The notes beneath the pieces were generated by a model, which saw nothing but the letters and a program-made list of their open reading frames with translations, made no database searches and was not told the DNA's origin. The position numbers and the translations under genes are program-made. From NCBI RefSeq assembly GCF_016863635.1, contig NZ_BOPG01000003.1, positions 124,001-188,000 on the forward strand: a stretch of 64,000 nt of DNA, in the 5' to 3' direction. How positions within the stretch are numbered: the stretch's first letter is position 1; each line of letters begins with the position of its first letter. This DNA comes from Virgisporangium aurantiacum. Lineage in GTDB: Bacteria > Actinomycetota > Actinomycetes > Mycobacteriales > Micromonosporaceae. Below, piece after piece: positions 51,690 to 59,573 of the stretch.

Positions 51690-52547
51690 TCAACCGCCGA
51701 CGCGGCGGAGCAGACCCTCCTGCACGGCCGTCGCGATCAGGCGGCCGTCCTCGGTGAACATCCGGCCCCGGGCCAGCCCGCGGGCGCCCGACGCCGACGG
51801 GCTCGTGCAGTCGTACAGGAACCACTCGTCGGCCCGGAACGGGCGGTGGAACCACAGCGCGTGGTCGAGGCTCGCGCCGATGAAGCCGCCCTTCCCCCAG
51901 ACCTTGCCGTGCCGCGACAGCACGGCGTCGAGCAGGGTCAGGTCGGAGCAGAACGTCAACGCGCAGGCGTGCACGAGCGGATCGTCGGGCAGCGTGCCGT
52001 CGACGCGCAGCCAGGCCCGCTGGTTCTCCTCGACCGGCCGCTCGCCGGGTGAGGCGAAGCCGGCACCGCTGAGGTACCGCACGTCGATCGCGCGCGGCAT
52101 CCGGTTCCACTCCTCCAGCAGCTTGGGGAACGGCGCCAGGCGCTCGGCCATCGTGGGCACGTCGTCGGGGCCGGGCAGGCCGGTCGGCATCTCGTCGGCG
52201 TGGTCGAGGCCGGGTTCGGCCCGGTGGAACGACGCCGACATGAAGAAGATCGTGCGGCCGTCCTGCTCGGCGACCGACCGGCGGACGGAGAACGAGCGCC
52301 CGTCCCGGATGTTCTCCACCCGGTACGTGATCGGCGCGGACTCCTCCCCCGCCCGCACGAAGTACCCGTGCAGCGAGTGCACCGTGCGCGACGGGTCGAC
52401 CGTGCGGCCGGCTGCCACGAGCGCCTGCGCGGCCACCTGGCCGCCGAACACCCGTAGCCGCCCGGCCGGTGGGTTCACGCCCTGGAACGTCATGTCGTCG
52501 ACCTGGGCCAGGTCGAGCAGTTTCACCAGGGCGTCGACGGGACTCAC
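51690..52547 (-). CDS. tesB: Acyl-CoA thioesterase II
   Basis: A 285-residue double-hotdog TesB-type thioesterase. It has FGGQVAAQALVAAGRTVDPSRTVHSLHGYFVRAG, ITYRVENIRDGRSFSVRRSVAEQDGRTIFFMSASFHRAEPGLDH, and in the second half LTFCSDLTLLDAVLSRHG, GASLDHALWFHRPFRADEWFLYDCTSPSASGARGLARGRMFTEDGRLIATAVQEGLLR. The catalytic Asp/Gln/Thr region is intact. It overlaps the pyk stop by 4 bp (GTGA) and is therefore coupled to pyruvate kinase, an unusual but clear operon. Confidence 0.95.
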   Translation of the reverse strand: MSPVDALVKLLDLAQVDDMTFQGVNPPAGRLRVFGGQVAAQALVAAGRTVDPSRTVHSLHGYFVRAGEESAPITYRVENIRDGRSFSVRRSVAEQDGRTIFFMSASFHRAEPGLDHADEMPTGLPGPDDVPTMAERLAPFPKLLEEWNRMPRAIDVRYLSGAGFASPGERPVEENQRAWLRVDGTLPDDPLVHACALTFCSDLTLLDAVLSRHGKVWGKGGFIGASLDHALWFHRPFRADEWFLYDCTSPSASGARGLARGRMFTEDGRLIATAVQEGLLRRVGG

Positions 52548-53965
52548 TCTTCGACCAGCGACCCGAGCTGGTGCATCCGCAGCGTGTTCGTGGCACCCGG
52601 CGAGTTCGCCGGCGTACCGGCGACGACCACCACGTAGTCGCCCCGACGGAACTCGCCCAGCCCGATCAGCGCCTGGTCGACCTGGCGGAACATGTCGTCG
52701 GTGTGCTCGACGAACGGCACCAGGAACGTCTCGACGCCCCACGACAGCGCGAGCTGGTCGCGCACCGCGGGAACCGGGGTGAACGCCAGCAGCGGCAGCT
52801 TGCAGTGCAGCCGGGCCAGCCGGCGCACGGTGTCGCCGGTCTGCGAGAACGCCACCAGCGCCTTCGCGCCGGTGACGGTAGCGATGTTCGAGGCGGCGAC
52901 GGTGATCGCGCCGCCGCGGGTCCGCGGGTCGTGCTGCAGGCGCGGGACGTCGAACGAGCCGCCCTCGGTGGTCGCGACGATCTTCGCCATGGTGCTCACC
53001 GTGAGCACCGGGTAGCGGCCGACGCTGGTCTCGCCGGAGAGCATGACGGCGTCGGTGCCGTCGAGCACGGCGTTGGCGACGTCGGACGCCTCCGCCCGGG
53101 TGGGCCGCGAGTTCTCGATCATCGAGTCGAGCATCTGGGTGGCGACGATGACCGGCTTGGCCTGCTCGCGGCACAGCTGGACGGCCCGCTTCTGCACCAG
53201 GGGCACCTGGTCGAGCGGCAGTTCGACGCCGAGGTCGCCGCGGGCCACCATGACACCGTCGAACGCGTCGACGATCGGCTCGAGCGCGGCGACCGCCTCG
53301 GGCTTCTCGATCTTCGCGAGCACCGGCCGGCGGACGCCGACCTCTTCCATGATCTCGTGGACGAGCTTGATGTCGCCGGGCGACCGCACGAACGACAGCG
53401 CGACCAGGTCGACGCCGAGCCGCAGCGCGAACCGCAGGTCTTCGGTGTCCTTGTCGGACATGGCCGGGACGCTCACCGCGACGTTCGGCAGCGAGATGCC
53501 CTTGTTGTTGGAGACCGGGCCGCCCTCGACCACGAGGGCGGTGATGTCGTTGCCGTCGACGCCGGTGACCTCGACGGCGACCTTGCCGTCGTCGATGAGC
53601 AGCCGGTCGCCCGCCTTCACCTCCTGCGGCAGCTTCGTATAGGTGCAGGAGACCCGGTCATGGGTGCCGACGATGTCGTCACTGGTGATGACGACCGTTT
53701 CGCCGGTACGCCATTCGACCTTGGTCTCGGCGAACCGACCCAGGCGGATCTTCGGGCCCTGCAGGTCGGCCAGAACGCCGACGGCCCGCCCGGAGGCTTC
53801 GGCGGCCTCCCGGACCAGGCGGTACGTGTTCTCGTGGTCGGTGTGGCTGCCGTGGCTGAAGTTCAGCCGGGCGACGTCCATACCGGCGTCGACGAGCCCC
53901 CGGATGCGGTCCGCGTCTGATGTTGCCGGACCGAGTGTGCAGACGATTTTTGCGCGACGCGTCAC
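52544..53965 (-). CDS. pyk: Pyruvate kinase
   Basis: A 473-residue pyruvate kinase, the last step of glycolysis (phosphoenolpyruvate to pyruvate with ATP). Motifs are TRRAKIVCTLGPATSD, the MDVARLNFSHGSH loop, VLAKIEKPEAVAALEPI (catalytic Lys), MVARGDLGVELP and MLDSMIENSRPTRAEASDVANAVLDGTDAVMLSGETS. The chosen GTG at 53965 is 7 nt after TAGCCT and gives the canonical N-terminus; an upstream GTG at 53971 would add two residues. Confidence 0.97.
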   Translation of the reverse strand: MTRRAKIVCTLGPATSDADRIRGLVDAGMDVARLNFSHGSHTDHENTYRLVREAAEASGRAVGVLADLQGPKIRLGRFAETKVEWRTGETVVITSDDIVGTHDRVSCTYTKLPQEVKAGDRLLIDDGKVAVEVTGVDGNDITALVVEGGPVSNNKGISLPNVAVSVPAMSDKDTEDLRFALRLGVDLVALSFVRSPGDIKLVHEIMEEVGVRRPVLAKIEKPEAVAALEPIVDAFDGVMVARGDLGVELPLDQVPLVQKRAVQLCREQAKPVIVATQMLDSMIENSRPTRAEASDVANAVLDGTDAVMLSGETSVGRYPVLTVSTMAKIVATTEGGSFDVPRLQHDPRTRGGAITVAASNIATVTGAKALVAFSQTGDTVRRLARLHCKLPLLAFTPVPAVRDQLALSWGVETFLVPFVEHTDDMFRQVDQALIGLGEFRRGDYVVVVAGTPANSPGATNTLRMHQLGSLVEE

Positions 53966-54056
53966 ATTCACGAGGCTAAACCGTGGAGGTTACGACCGAT
54001 CGCCCGGCCCGCCAACAGCGGTAGCATGTGGGATTCGACGTGTGGGGTGGTGACGG

Positions 54057-54479
54057 GTGACCAGCAGGCTGCGTGTGCTGTCGGCGCCGCTCGTCTGGCT
54101 CCTGGTCGTGTTCGCCCTCGCCGGCTTCGCCGGCTCAGCCGGCAGCGCCGGGCCGCTTGCGCTGAGAAGCCAGGAGAGCCCGGGAATCCAGCCGAACCAC
54201 GCCGTCACGAACCCGCACCTGCAGGCGGCGGCACCGGAAACGTCAGACGACGACACCGAGGGGTCACCCGGCGTCCTCGGCCTGCCGTCGAGGATTCATC
54301 TCGTCGTCAACCGCACCGGCACCGGAACGGCTCCGACGGCTCCGGTGCTCGCCGTGCTGTCGGCACCGGTCGACCGCACCGACGCCGGCATCCGGATCGT
54401 CACCGACCGGGCCGGCACCACGCCGGCCGACGCACCACCGGCGAACTCCCGTTGGGAACGGGCTCCGCCACGCGCATGA
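54057..54479 (+). CDS. Putative secretion-monitoring arrest peptide upstream of secDF (RAPP motif)
   Basis: A 140-residue protein unlike known enzymes. Residues about 7-30 (LSAPLVWLLVVFALAGFAG) form a hydrophobic export signal or anchor with a basic start. The middle is Ala/Pro/Thr-rich and probably unfolded. The end reads W-E-R-A-P-P-R-A, with RAPP at 135-138, the motif reported for the ApdA and ApdP translation-arrest peptides found upstream of sec genes. The gene precedes secDF by 51 bp, and its last codons are complementary to the secDF leader and ribosome site. It would stall its own translation until export pulls on the nascent chain. The GTG start at 54057 follows TAGCAT at 54022. The role is inferred; the motif and context are visible. 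Confidence 0.75.
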   Translation: MTSRLRVLSAPLVWLLVVFALAGFAGSAGSAGPLALRSQESPGIQPNHAVTNPHLQAAAPETSDDDTEGSPGVLGLPSRIHLVVNRTGTGTAPTAPVLAVLSAPVDRTDAGIRIVTDRAGTTPADAPPANSRWERAPPRA

Positions 54480-54524
54480 GCGTGACGTAGCAGCCCACAC
54501 CGTTCCCAATTTCATAAGGAGTTC
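54443..54524 (+). promoter_or_regulatory. Stem-loop sequestering the secDF ribosome site
   Basis: Two blocks of the arrest-ORF end pair with the secDF leader: TTGGGAACGG (54452-54461) with CCGTTCCCAA (54500-54509), and GAACTCC (54443-54449) with GGAGTTC (54518-54524). The second block covers most of the AAGGAG ribosome site (54516-54521). The 5' strand encodes the N-S-R-W-E-R residues just before A-P-P, so a ribosome stalled at RAPP would cover it and open the stem. Confidence 0.72.
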
Positions 54525-54530
54525 ACTACC

Positions 54531-56840
54531 GTGACGCGCGCCACCACCGTGCGCGCGGTCCTCGCCCTCGCGGTTCTCGCGGTCTCCGGGTGGCTCGTCG
54601 CCACCCGACCGCCGAACCTCGGCCTGGACCTGCGCGGCGGCACCCAGATCGTGCTGGAGACAAAGGACGGCGAGCTGGCCAAGGCCAACGCCGACACCAC
54701 CGACGAGGCCCTGGAGGTCCTCCGGAGAAGGGTCGACCAACTCGGCGTCAGCGAGCCATCGCTGGCCCGGTCGGGCGAACGGCGGATCATCGTCGAACTG
54801 CCCGGCGTCACCGACCCCGAGGAGGCCGTCAAGGTCCTCGGCCGCACCGCCCAGCTCACGTTCCATCCGGTACTCGGCCTGGCCGATCCAGCCAAGAGCG
54901 GATCAACGACGCTGATCGACGAGGACGGCCGCGACACGCTCGAACTCGGGCCGGCCGCGATCGACGGTGCCCTCATCGAAGAGGCCCGCGCCGTCACCGG
55001 CCAGCTCGGCGAGCGCACCATCGACATCGAGTTCCGCGGCCGCGGGCCCGGTGCCTGGCAGGACCTCACCGGCAAGGCCGCCTGCGCCCCGGTCGGCGAC
55101 CCGACCCGGCGCGTCGCGATCGTGCTCGACGGGAAGATCATCTCCTCGCCGCAGGTGAACCCGGACATCGCCTGCGACGTCGGCATCACCGGCGGCCGCA
55201 CCAGCATCACCGGCCAGTTCACCGCCGACGAGGCGAAGGACCTGGCGCTGCTGGTCCGCGCGGGCGGGCTGCCGGTGCCGGTCGAGGTCATCGAGCAACG
55301 GATCGTCGGGCCGAGCCTGGGCGCCGCCGCGATCGAGGCGTCGGCGCGGGCCGCCGTCATCGGGCTGATCGCCACGATCCTGTTCATCATCGCCGTCTAC
55401 CGCCTGGTCGGCGGCCTGGCGGCGATCGCGCTGGTCGCCTACGGGCTCATCTCGTACGCGGCGCTGCTGGCGATCGGCGCCACGCTCACCCTGCCCGGCC
55501 TCGCCGGGTTCGTGCTCGCGATCGGCATAGCTGTCGACGCGAACGTGCTCGTGTTCGAGAGAGCCCGGGAGGAGCACGCGGAGGGGCGGAGATCGCTGTC
55601 CGGCTCGATGACCACCGGCTTCAAACAGGCCTGGTCGGCGATCATCGACTCCAACATCACCACCCTGCTCGCCGCCGGCCTGCTGTTCTTCCTGGCCGCC
55701 GGCCCGGTGCGGGGCTTCGGGGTGACGCTCAGCATCGGCGTCGTCGCCTCGATGTTCACCGCGCTCGTGCTCACCCGCGTCCTCACCGGGTTCGCGCTCA
55801 GGCGGGGCCTCATCAAGCGGCACCCGAAGGTGTCGGGCCTGGCCGGCATCGGCGCCGTCCGCCGCTGGCTGGAGGCGAAGGGCCCGGACCTGATGGGCCG
55901 CCGCCGGCTGTGGATGGGCATCTCGGCCGGCCTCGTGGTCGTGGCCCTCGCCGGCATCCTCGTGCGCGACATCAACTGGGGCGTCGAGTTCACCGGCGGC
56001 CGGCTCGTCGAGTACTCGACCACCGACCCGGTGAGCGTCGACAAGGCCCGCGAGGCGGTCGGCGACGCCGGCCTGGACCGGGCCGTGGTCAACGCGTCCG
56101 GCGACGGGAACGTCAGCGTGCGGTCCGGGTCCTTCAGCGACGCGGACGAGAGCCGGGTCCGCGCGGCCCTGGCCGAGCTCGGCGGCGGCGCGGAACGGAT
56201 CCGCGACGAGACGATCGGACCGAGCCTCGGCGTCGAACTGCGGAACAAGGCGCTGATCGCGCTCGGCGTGGCGCTGCTGGTGCAGTTGGCCTACCTGGCG
56301 ATCCGGTTCCGCTGGCAGTGGGCGCTGGCCACCGTGCTGGCACTCGCGCACGACGTCATCCTGCTGGTGGGGGCGTTCGCGTGGTTCGGGCGTCCGGTCG
56401 ACGGGGTGTTCCTGGCGGCCGTGCTCACCGTGATCGGATATTCGGTGAACGACACCGTGGTGGTGTTCGACCGGGTTCGCGAACTGGTCCGCAATCCGCA
56501 GCGGCGCCAGTTCGCCACGCTCGCGAACCTGGGCTGCCTGCAGACCGTGCCCCGTACCGTGAACACCGGCCTCGGCGCCCTGTTCGTGCTGGTGGCGCTC
56601 GCCGTGCTCGGTCGCGACTCGCTCGTCGATTTTGCCGTGGCGTTGTTGATCGGGATCATCGCCGGCACCTACTCTTCGGTGTTCCTGGCCGCGCCGCTCG
56701 CGATCGTCTTCGAGTCACGACCGGGCGGCCTGGTCGGGAAGCTCGCGGTCCGCGCTTCGGTGAAAACGACCGGTGGACGCGCGCAGCAGCGCCGCCGCGC
56801 TCCCACGAGAACCACTCCCGCCGCATCTCGAAAGGGCTGA
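54531..56840 (+). CDS. secDF: Fused SecD-SecF protein-export protein
   Basis: A 769-residue membrane protein joining SecD and SecF in one chain. The SecD half (about 1-430) has PNLGLDLRGGTQIVLE, a P1 periplasmic domain, and the RIVGPSLGAAAIEASARAAVIGL to GIAVDANVLVFERAREE and LTRVLTGFALRR helices. The SecF half (about 445-740) has INWGVEFTGGRLVEYS, IGPSLGVELRNKALIALG and GYSVNDTVVVFDRVRE. Twelve helices are expected. It uses the proton gradient to pull proteins out after SecA. Actinobacteria usually carry separate secD and secF near yajC, so a fused copy with khtT/khtU looks like an accessory version. The GTG start has an AAGGAG site 9 nt upstream. Confidence 0.94.
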   Translation: MTRATTVRAVLALAVLAVSGWLVATRPPNLGLDLRGGTQIVLETKDGELAKANADTTDEALEVLRRRVDQLGVSEPSLARSGERRIIVELPGVTDPEEAVKVLGRTAQLTFHPVLGLADPAKSGSTTLIDEDGRDTLELGPAAIDGALIEEARAVTGQLGERTIDIEFRGRGPGAWQDLTGKAACAPVGDPTRRVAIVLDGKIISSPQVNPDIACDVGITGGRTSITGQFTADEAKDLALLVRAGGLPVPVEVIEQRIVGPSLGAAAIEASARAAVIGLIATILFIIAVYRLVGGLAAIALVAYGLISYAALLAIGATLTLPGLAGFVLAIGIAVDANVLVFERAREEHAEGRRSLSGSMTTGFKQAWSAIIDSNITTLLAAGLLFFLAAGPVRGFGVTLSIGVVASMFTALVLTRVLTGFALRRGLIKRHPKVSGLAGIGAVRRWLEAKGPDLMGRRRLWMGISAGLVVVALAGILVRDINWGVEFTGGRLVEYSTTDPVSVDKAREAVGDAGLDRAVVNASGDGNVSVRSGSFSDADESRVRAALAELGGGAERIRDETIGPSLGVELRNKALIALGVALLVQLAYLAIRFRWQWALATVLALAHDVILLVGAFAWFGRPVDGVFLAAVLTVIGYSVNDTVVVFDRVRELVRNPQRRQFATLANLGCLQTVPRTVNTGLGALFVLVALAVLGRDSLVDFAVALLIGIIAGTYSSVFLAAPLAIVFESRPGGLVGKLAVRASVKTTGGRAQQRRRAPTRTTPAASRKG

Positions 56841-56841
56841 A

Positions 56842-57324
56842 ATGGACATCGAACGGGTCAACCTCCCGGGAATCGGGATGCGCCACGCCATCACCACCGA
56901 GCGCGGCCGGCGCATGGGTGTGGTGTCGCACCACACCGGGCGGCGCGACCTCGTCGTCTACGACGCCGACGACCCGGACAGCGCGGTGGTCTCCGTGGCT
57001 CTCACCGGCAACGAGGCGAACGCGCTGGCGGAGCTGCTCGGCACCGCCCGGATCGTCGAGCGGCTCACCGAGCTGAACCGGCAGGTGGAGGGGCTGGTCA
57101 CGGAACAGATAGTGCTCGCCGAGGGCTCCCCGTACGACGGGCGGACCCTCGGCGACACCGCGTCCCGCACCCGCACCGGCGCATCGATCGTGGCCGTCGT
57201 GCGGGGCGGGCAGGTGTTCGCCAGCCCACGGCCGGACTTCCGGTTCAGCGCCGGCGACGTCGTCGTCGTGGTAGGCACGGCCGAAGGCACCACCGCGGTC
57301 GCCCAGATCCTCACCGACGGATAG
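56842..57324 (+). CDS. khtT: KhtT-like regulatory subunit of a K+/H+ antiporter
   Basis: A 160-residue cytoplasmic protein. Residues 1-75 form the KhtT N-terminal domain (VNLPGIGMRHAITTERGRRMGVVSHHTGRRDLVVYD), and about 85-160 an RCK_C/TrkA_C ligand-binding domain (EQIVLAEGSPYDGRTLGDTASRTRTGASIVAVVRGGQVFASPRPDFRFSAGDVVVVVGTAEG). It starts 1 bp after secDF and precedes the antiporter gene, so the three form one operon. It gates the KhtU channel in response to nucleotides and pH. Confidence 0.92.
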   Translation: MDIERVNLPGIGMRHAITTERGRRMGVVSHHTGRRDLVVYDADDPDSAVVSVALTGNEANALAELLGTARIVERLTELNRQVEGLVTEQIVLAEGSPYDGRTLGDTASRTRTGASIVAVVRGGQVFASPRPDFRFSAGDVVVVVGTAEGTTAVAQILTDG

Positions 57325-57333
57325 GGGGCGGAT

Positions 57334-58521
57334 GTGCATCATGGCTCGGTTCTGCTGATCGAATTCGGAGCGATCGTCCTCTGCCTCGGGCTCCTGGCCG
57401 CGTTCGCGGCCAGGTTCTCGATCTCGCCGATCCCCTTCTACCTGCTCGCCGGGCTGGCCTTCGGCCAGGGTGGCGTGCTCGACCTGGAGACCAGCAAGGA
57501 GTTCGTCGAGGCGGGTGCCGAGATCGGCGTGATCCTGCTGCTGTTCACGCTGGGCCTGGAGTACACCGCGCAGGAACTGGTGGGCACGCTGCGCTCGTCG
57601 GCCCTGACCGGCGTCATCGACCTGGCACTGAACGCGGCGCCCGGCGTGGCCGTGGCGTTCATTCTCGGCTGGGGACCGGTGGCGGCGCTCGTGATGGGCG
57701 GCGTCACGTACGTGACGTCGTCCGGCATCACGGCGAAGGTCATGGGCGACCTGGGCTGGCTGGGTAACCGCGAGACGCCGGTGGTCCTGTCGTTGCTGGT
57801 GTTCGAGGACCTGACCATGGCCGCCTATCTGCCGATCCTCACCACGATGCTCGCCGGCGTGGGGCTGGCGTCGGGATCGGTCTCGCTGGCGATCGCCGCG
57901 GCGACCGTCACCGTGGTGCTGATCGTGGCGCTGCGGTACGGCCGGTTCGTCGAGAAACTCGTGCACAGCGACAGCGACGAGGTGCTGCTGCTCAAGGTGC
58001 TGGGGCTCACCGTGCTGGTCGCCGGCGTGGCGCAGGAACTGCAGGTGTCGGCGGCGGTCGGCGCGTTCCTCGTCGGCATCGCGCTGTCGGGTCCGCTGGC
58101 CCATACCGCCCGCGACCTGCTGAACCCGCTGAAGGACCTCTTCGCGGCGGTCTTCTTCGTGTTCTTCGGCCTGCAGACCGACCCCACCGACCTGCTACCG
58201 GTGGCCGGAGTCGCCCTGGCCCTGGCCGTGGCCGGGATCGTCACCAAGGCACTCACCGGCTGGATCGCCGGCGCCAGAGCCGGCCTGGGCGTGGCCGCGA
58301 GAATCCGCACCGGAGCCGCGATGATCCCGCGCGGCGAGTTCAACATCGTGATCGCCGGCCTGGCCCTGGGCGTCACCGGAATCGACCCCAGGCTGGGCCC
58401 GCTGGCCGCGGCGTACGTCCTGATCCTCGCGGTGACCGGCCCCCTGGCCGCGAGGGCCGCCGAGCCCCTGGCCAAGTGGGTCGTGTCCCGCCGGGCCGGG
58501 GGGACCCCCTCCCACCGTTAG
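57334..58521 (+). CDS. khtU: KhtU-like CPA2 K+/H+ antiporter
   Basis: A 395-residue CPA2-family exchanger with about 12 helices. It contains FTLGLEYTAQEL, GGVTYVTSSGITAKVMGDLGWLGNRETPVVLSLLVFEDLTMAAYLPIL (the antiporter's discontinuous-helix motif with Asp), GAFLVGIALSGPLAHTARDLLNPLKDLFAAVFFVFFGLQTDP and RTGAAMIPRGEFNIVIAGLAL. It lacks the C-terminal RCK domain supplied by the KhtT partner encoded next door. It exchanges K+ for H+, counteracting alkalinity or K+ overload. The start is a GTG. Confidence 0.94.
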   Translation: MHHGSVLLIEFGAIVLCLGLLAAFAARFSISPIPFYLLAGLAFGQGGVLDLETSKEFVEAGAEIGVILLLFTLGLEYTAQELVGTLRSSALTGVIDLALNAAPGVAVAFILGWGPVAALVMGGVTYVTSSGITAKVMGDLGWLGNRETPVVLSLLVFEDLTMAAYLPILTTMLAGVGLASGSVSLAIAAATVTVVLIVALRYGRFVEKLVHSDSDEVLLLKVLGLTVLVAGVAQELQVSAAVGAFLVGIALSGPLAHTARDLLNPLKDLFAAVFFVFFGLQTDPTDLLPVAGVALALAVAGIVTKALTGWIAGARAGLGVAARIRTGAAMIPRGEFNIVIAGLALGVTGIDPRLGPLAAAYVLILAVTGPLAARAAEPLAKWVVSRRAGGTPSHR

Positions 58522-59429
58522 GCGGGAAGGGGTTCCAGCTGGAAGTGCTGCTTCAGCCACGGAAGGAGGATCTTGTACGCCTCGATCGTCGTGGGCTGCT
58601 TGTTGTCGTGCGACAGGACGATCGCGCCGGGTTTCGTGTCGCGCTTGATGTCGTGCACCAGGCGGTCCACGTGGGCGGTCGCGGATTCTTCCTTCTTGTG
58701 CTCCCAGTCGCGCGGGTCGACCTGCCAGTAGATCGAGGTCATGCCCAGCTGCTTGGCCGCGCGCACCAGGTCCTTGGTGAAGTTGCCGCCCGGTGCCCGG
58801 AAGTACGGGATCTTCGCGTCCGGCACCGCGGCCCGGATCACCTCGTTGGTGTGCTCCAGGTCTTGGGCGATCTCGGCCGGCGGCCGCTTCGCGAGGTCGA
58901 GGAGGTGCTGCCAGGAGTGGTTGCACAGCGTGTGACCCTCGGCCACGATGCGACGCACCAGGTCGGGATTGTCGCGGGCGCGGAACCCGACGAGGCAGAA
59001 CGTCGCCTTGACCCCCTCCTGCTTCAGGAGGTCGAGGATCAGCGGCGTGTTCACGGGGTCGGGCCCGTCGTCGAACGTCAGGGCGACCGCGTCGGACCCG
59101 GTCCGGCGCAGCGCACCGGTCGACGTGAACTGCGGCTGCTTGACGGGTCCCGACGCCGACGCCGAGGGCGAGGGCGTACCGGGGCCGCCACCCGCCGAGG
59201 TCGTCGGGGCGGGATTCGCCGGGGCGGCCGTGCTACCCGCGTCCGACACCGGTGGCGCCACCGCCCTGTTGGCAGGCAAATCGGGCGCATACCGCGCGAC
59301 CGCATTGTGCTTGCTGAATCCGTTGAGCTGCCCGGCGTTGGACGGGCTGAGCAACAGGGCGAAGGCCGCACCGACGAGGACGCCGAGGCCGACCCGACGT
59401 TGAGTGAGACTCAACCGACGGAAAGTCAT
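58518..59429 (-). CDS. Polysaccharide deacetylase
   Basis: A 303-residue secreted or membrane-anchored NodB-domain deacetylase. Residues about 10-33 are an N-terminal hydrophobic segment, followed by an 80-residue Ser/Ala/Pro-rich linker. The NodB domain has TFDDGPDP (catalytic Asp pair), HSWQH (metal His), YFRAPGGN and VLSHDNK with late His. It would remove acetyl groups from peptidoglycan or chitin-like glycans. The ATG at 59429 has a GGAGA site. It is convergent with khtU (4 bp overlap). Confidence 0.94.
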   Translation of the reverse strand: MTFRRLSLTQRRVGLGVLVGAAFALLLSPSNAGQLNGFSKHNAVARYAPDLPANRAVAPPVSDAGSTAAPANPAPTTSAGGGPGTPSPSASASGPVKQPQFTSTGALRRTGSDAVALTFDDGPDPVNTPLILDLLKQEGVKATFCLVGFRARDNPDLVRRIVAEGHTLCNHSWQHLLDLAKRPPAEIAQDLEHTNEVIRAAVPDAKIPYFRAPGGNFTKDLVRAAKQLGMTSIYWQVDPRDWEHKKEESATAHVDRLVHDIKRDTKPGAIVLSHDNKQPTTIEAYKILLPWLKQHFQLEPLPA

Positions 59430-59573
59430 CAGTCTCCGGAGGGATCGGGGACACGAACCCGGACACGCTAGCGCGAACGCGAACACCGATCAACGTCGGT
59501 ATTCGCGTCCGATACAAAGCGTCAGGTCGATGCCTGTCATCATGGCGGCGTCGCCTGAGCGGACGGAGTCGAT

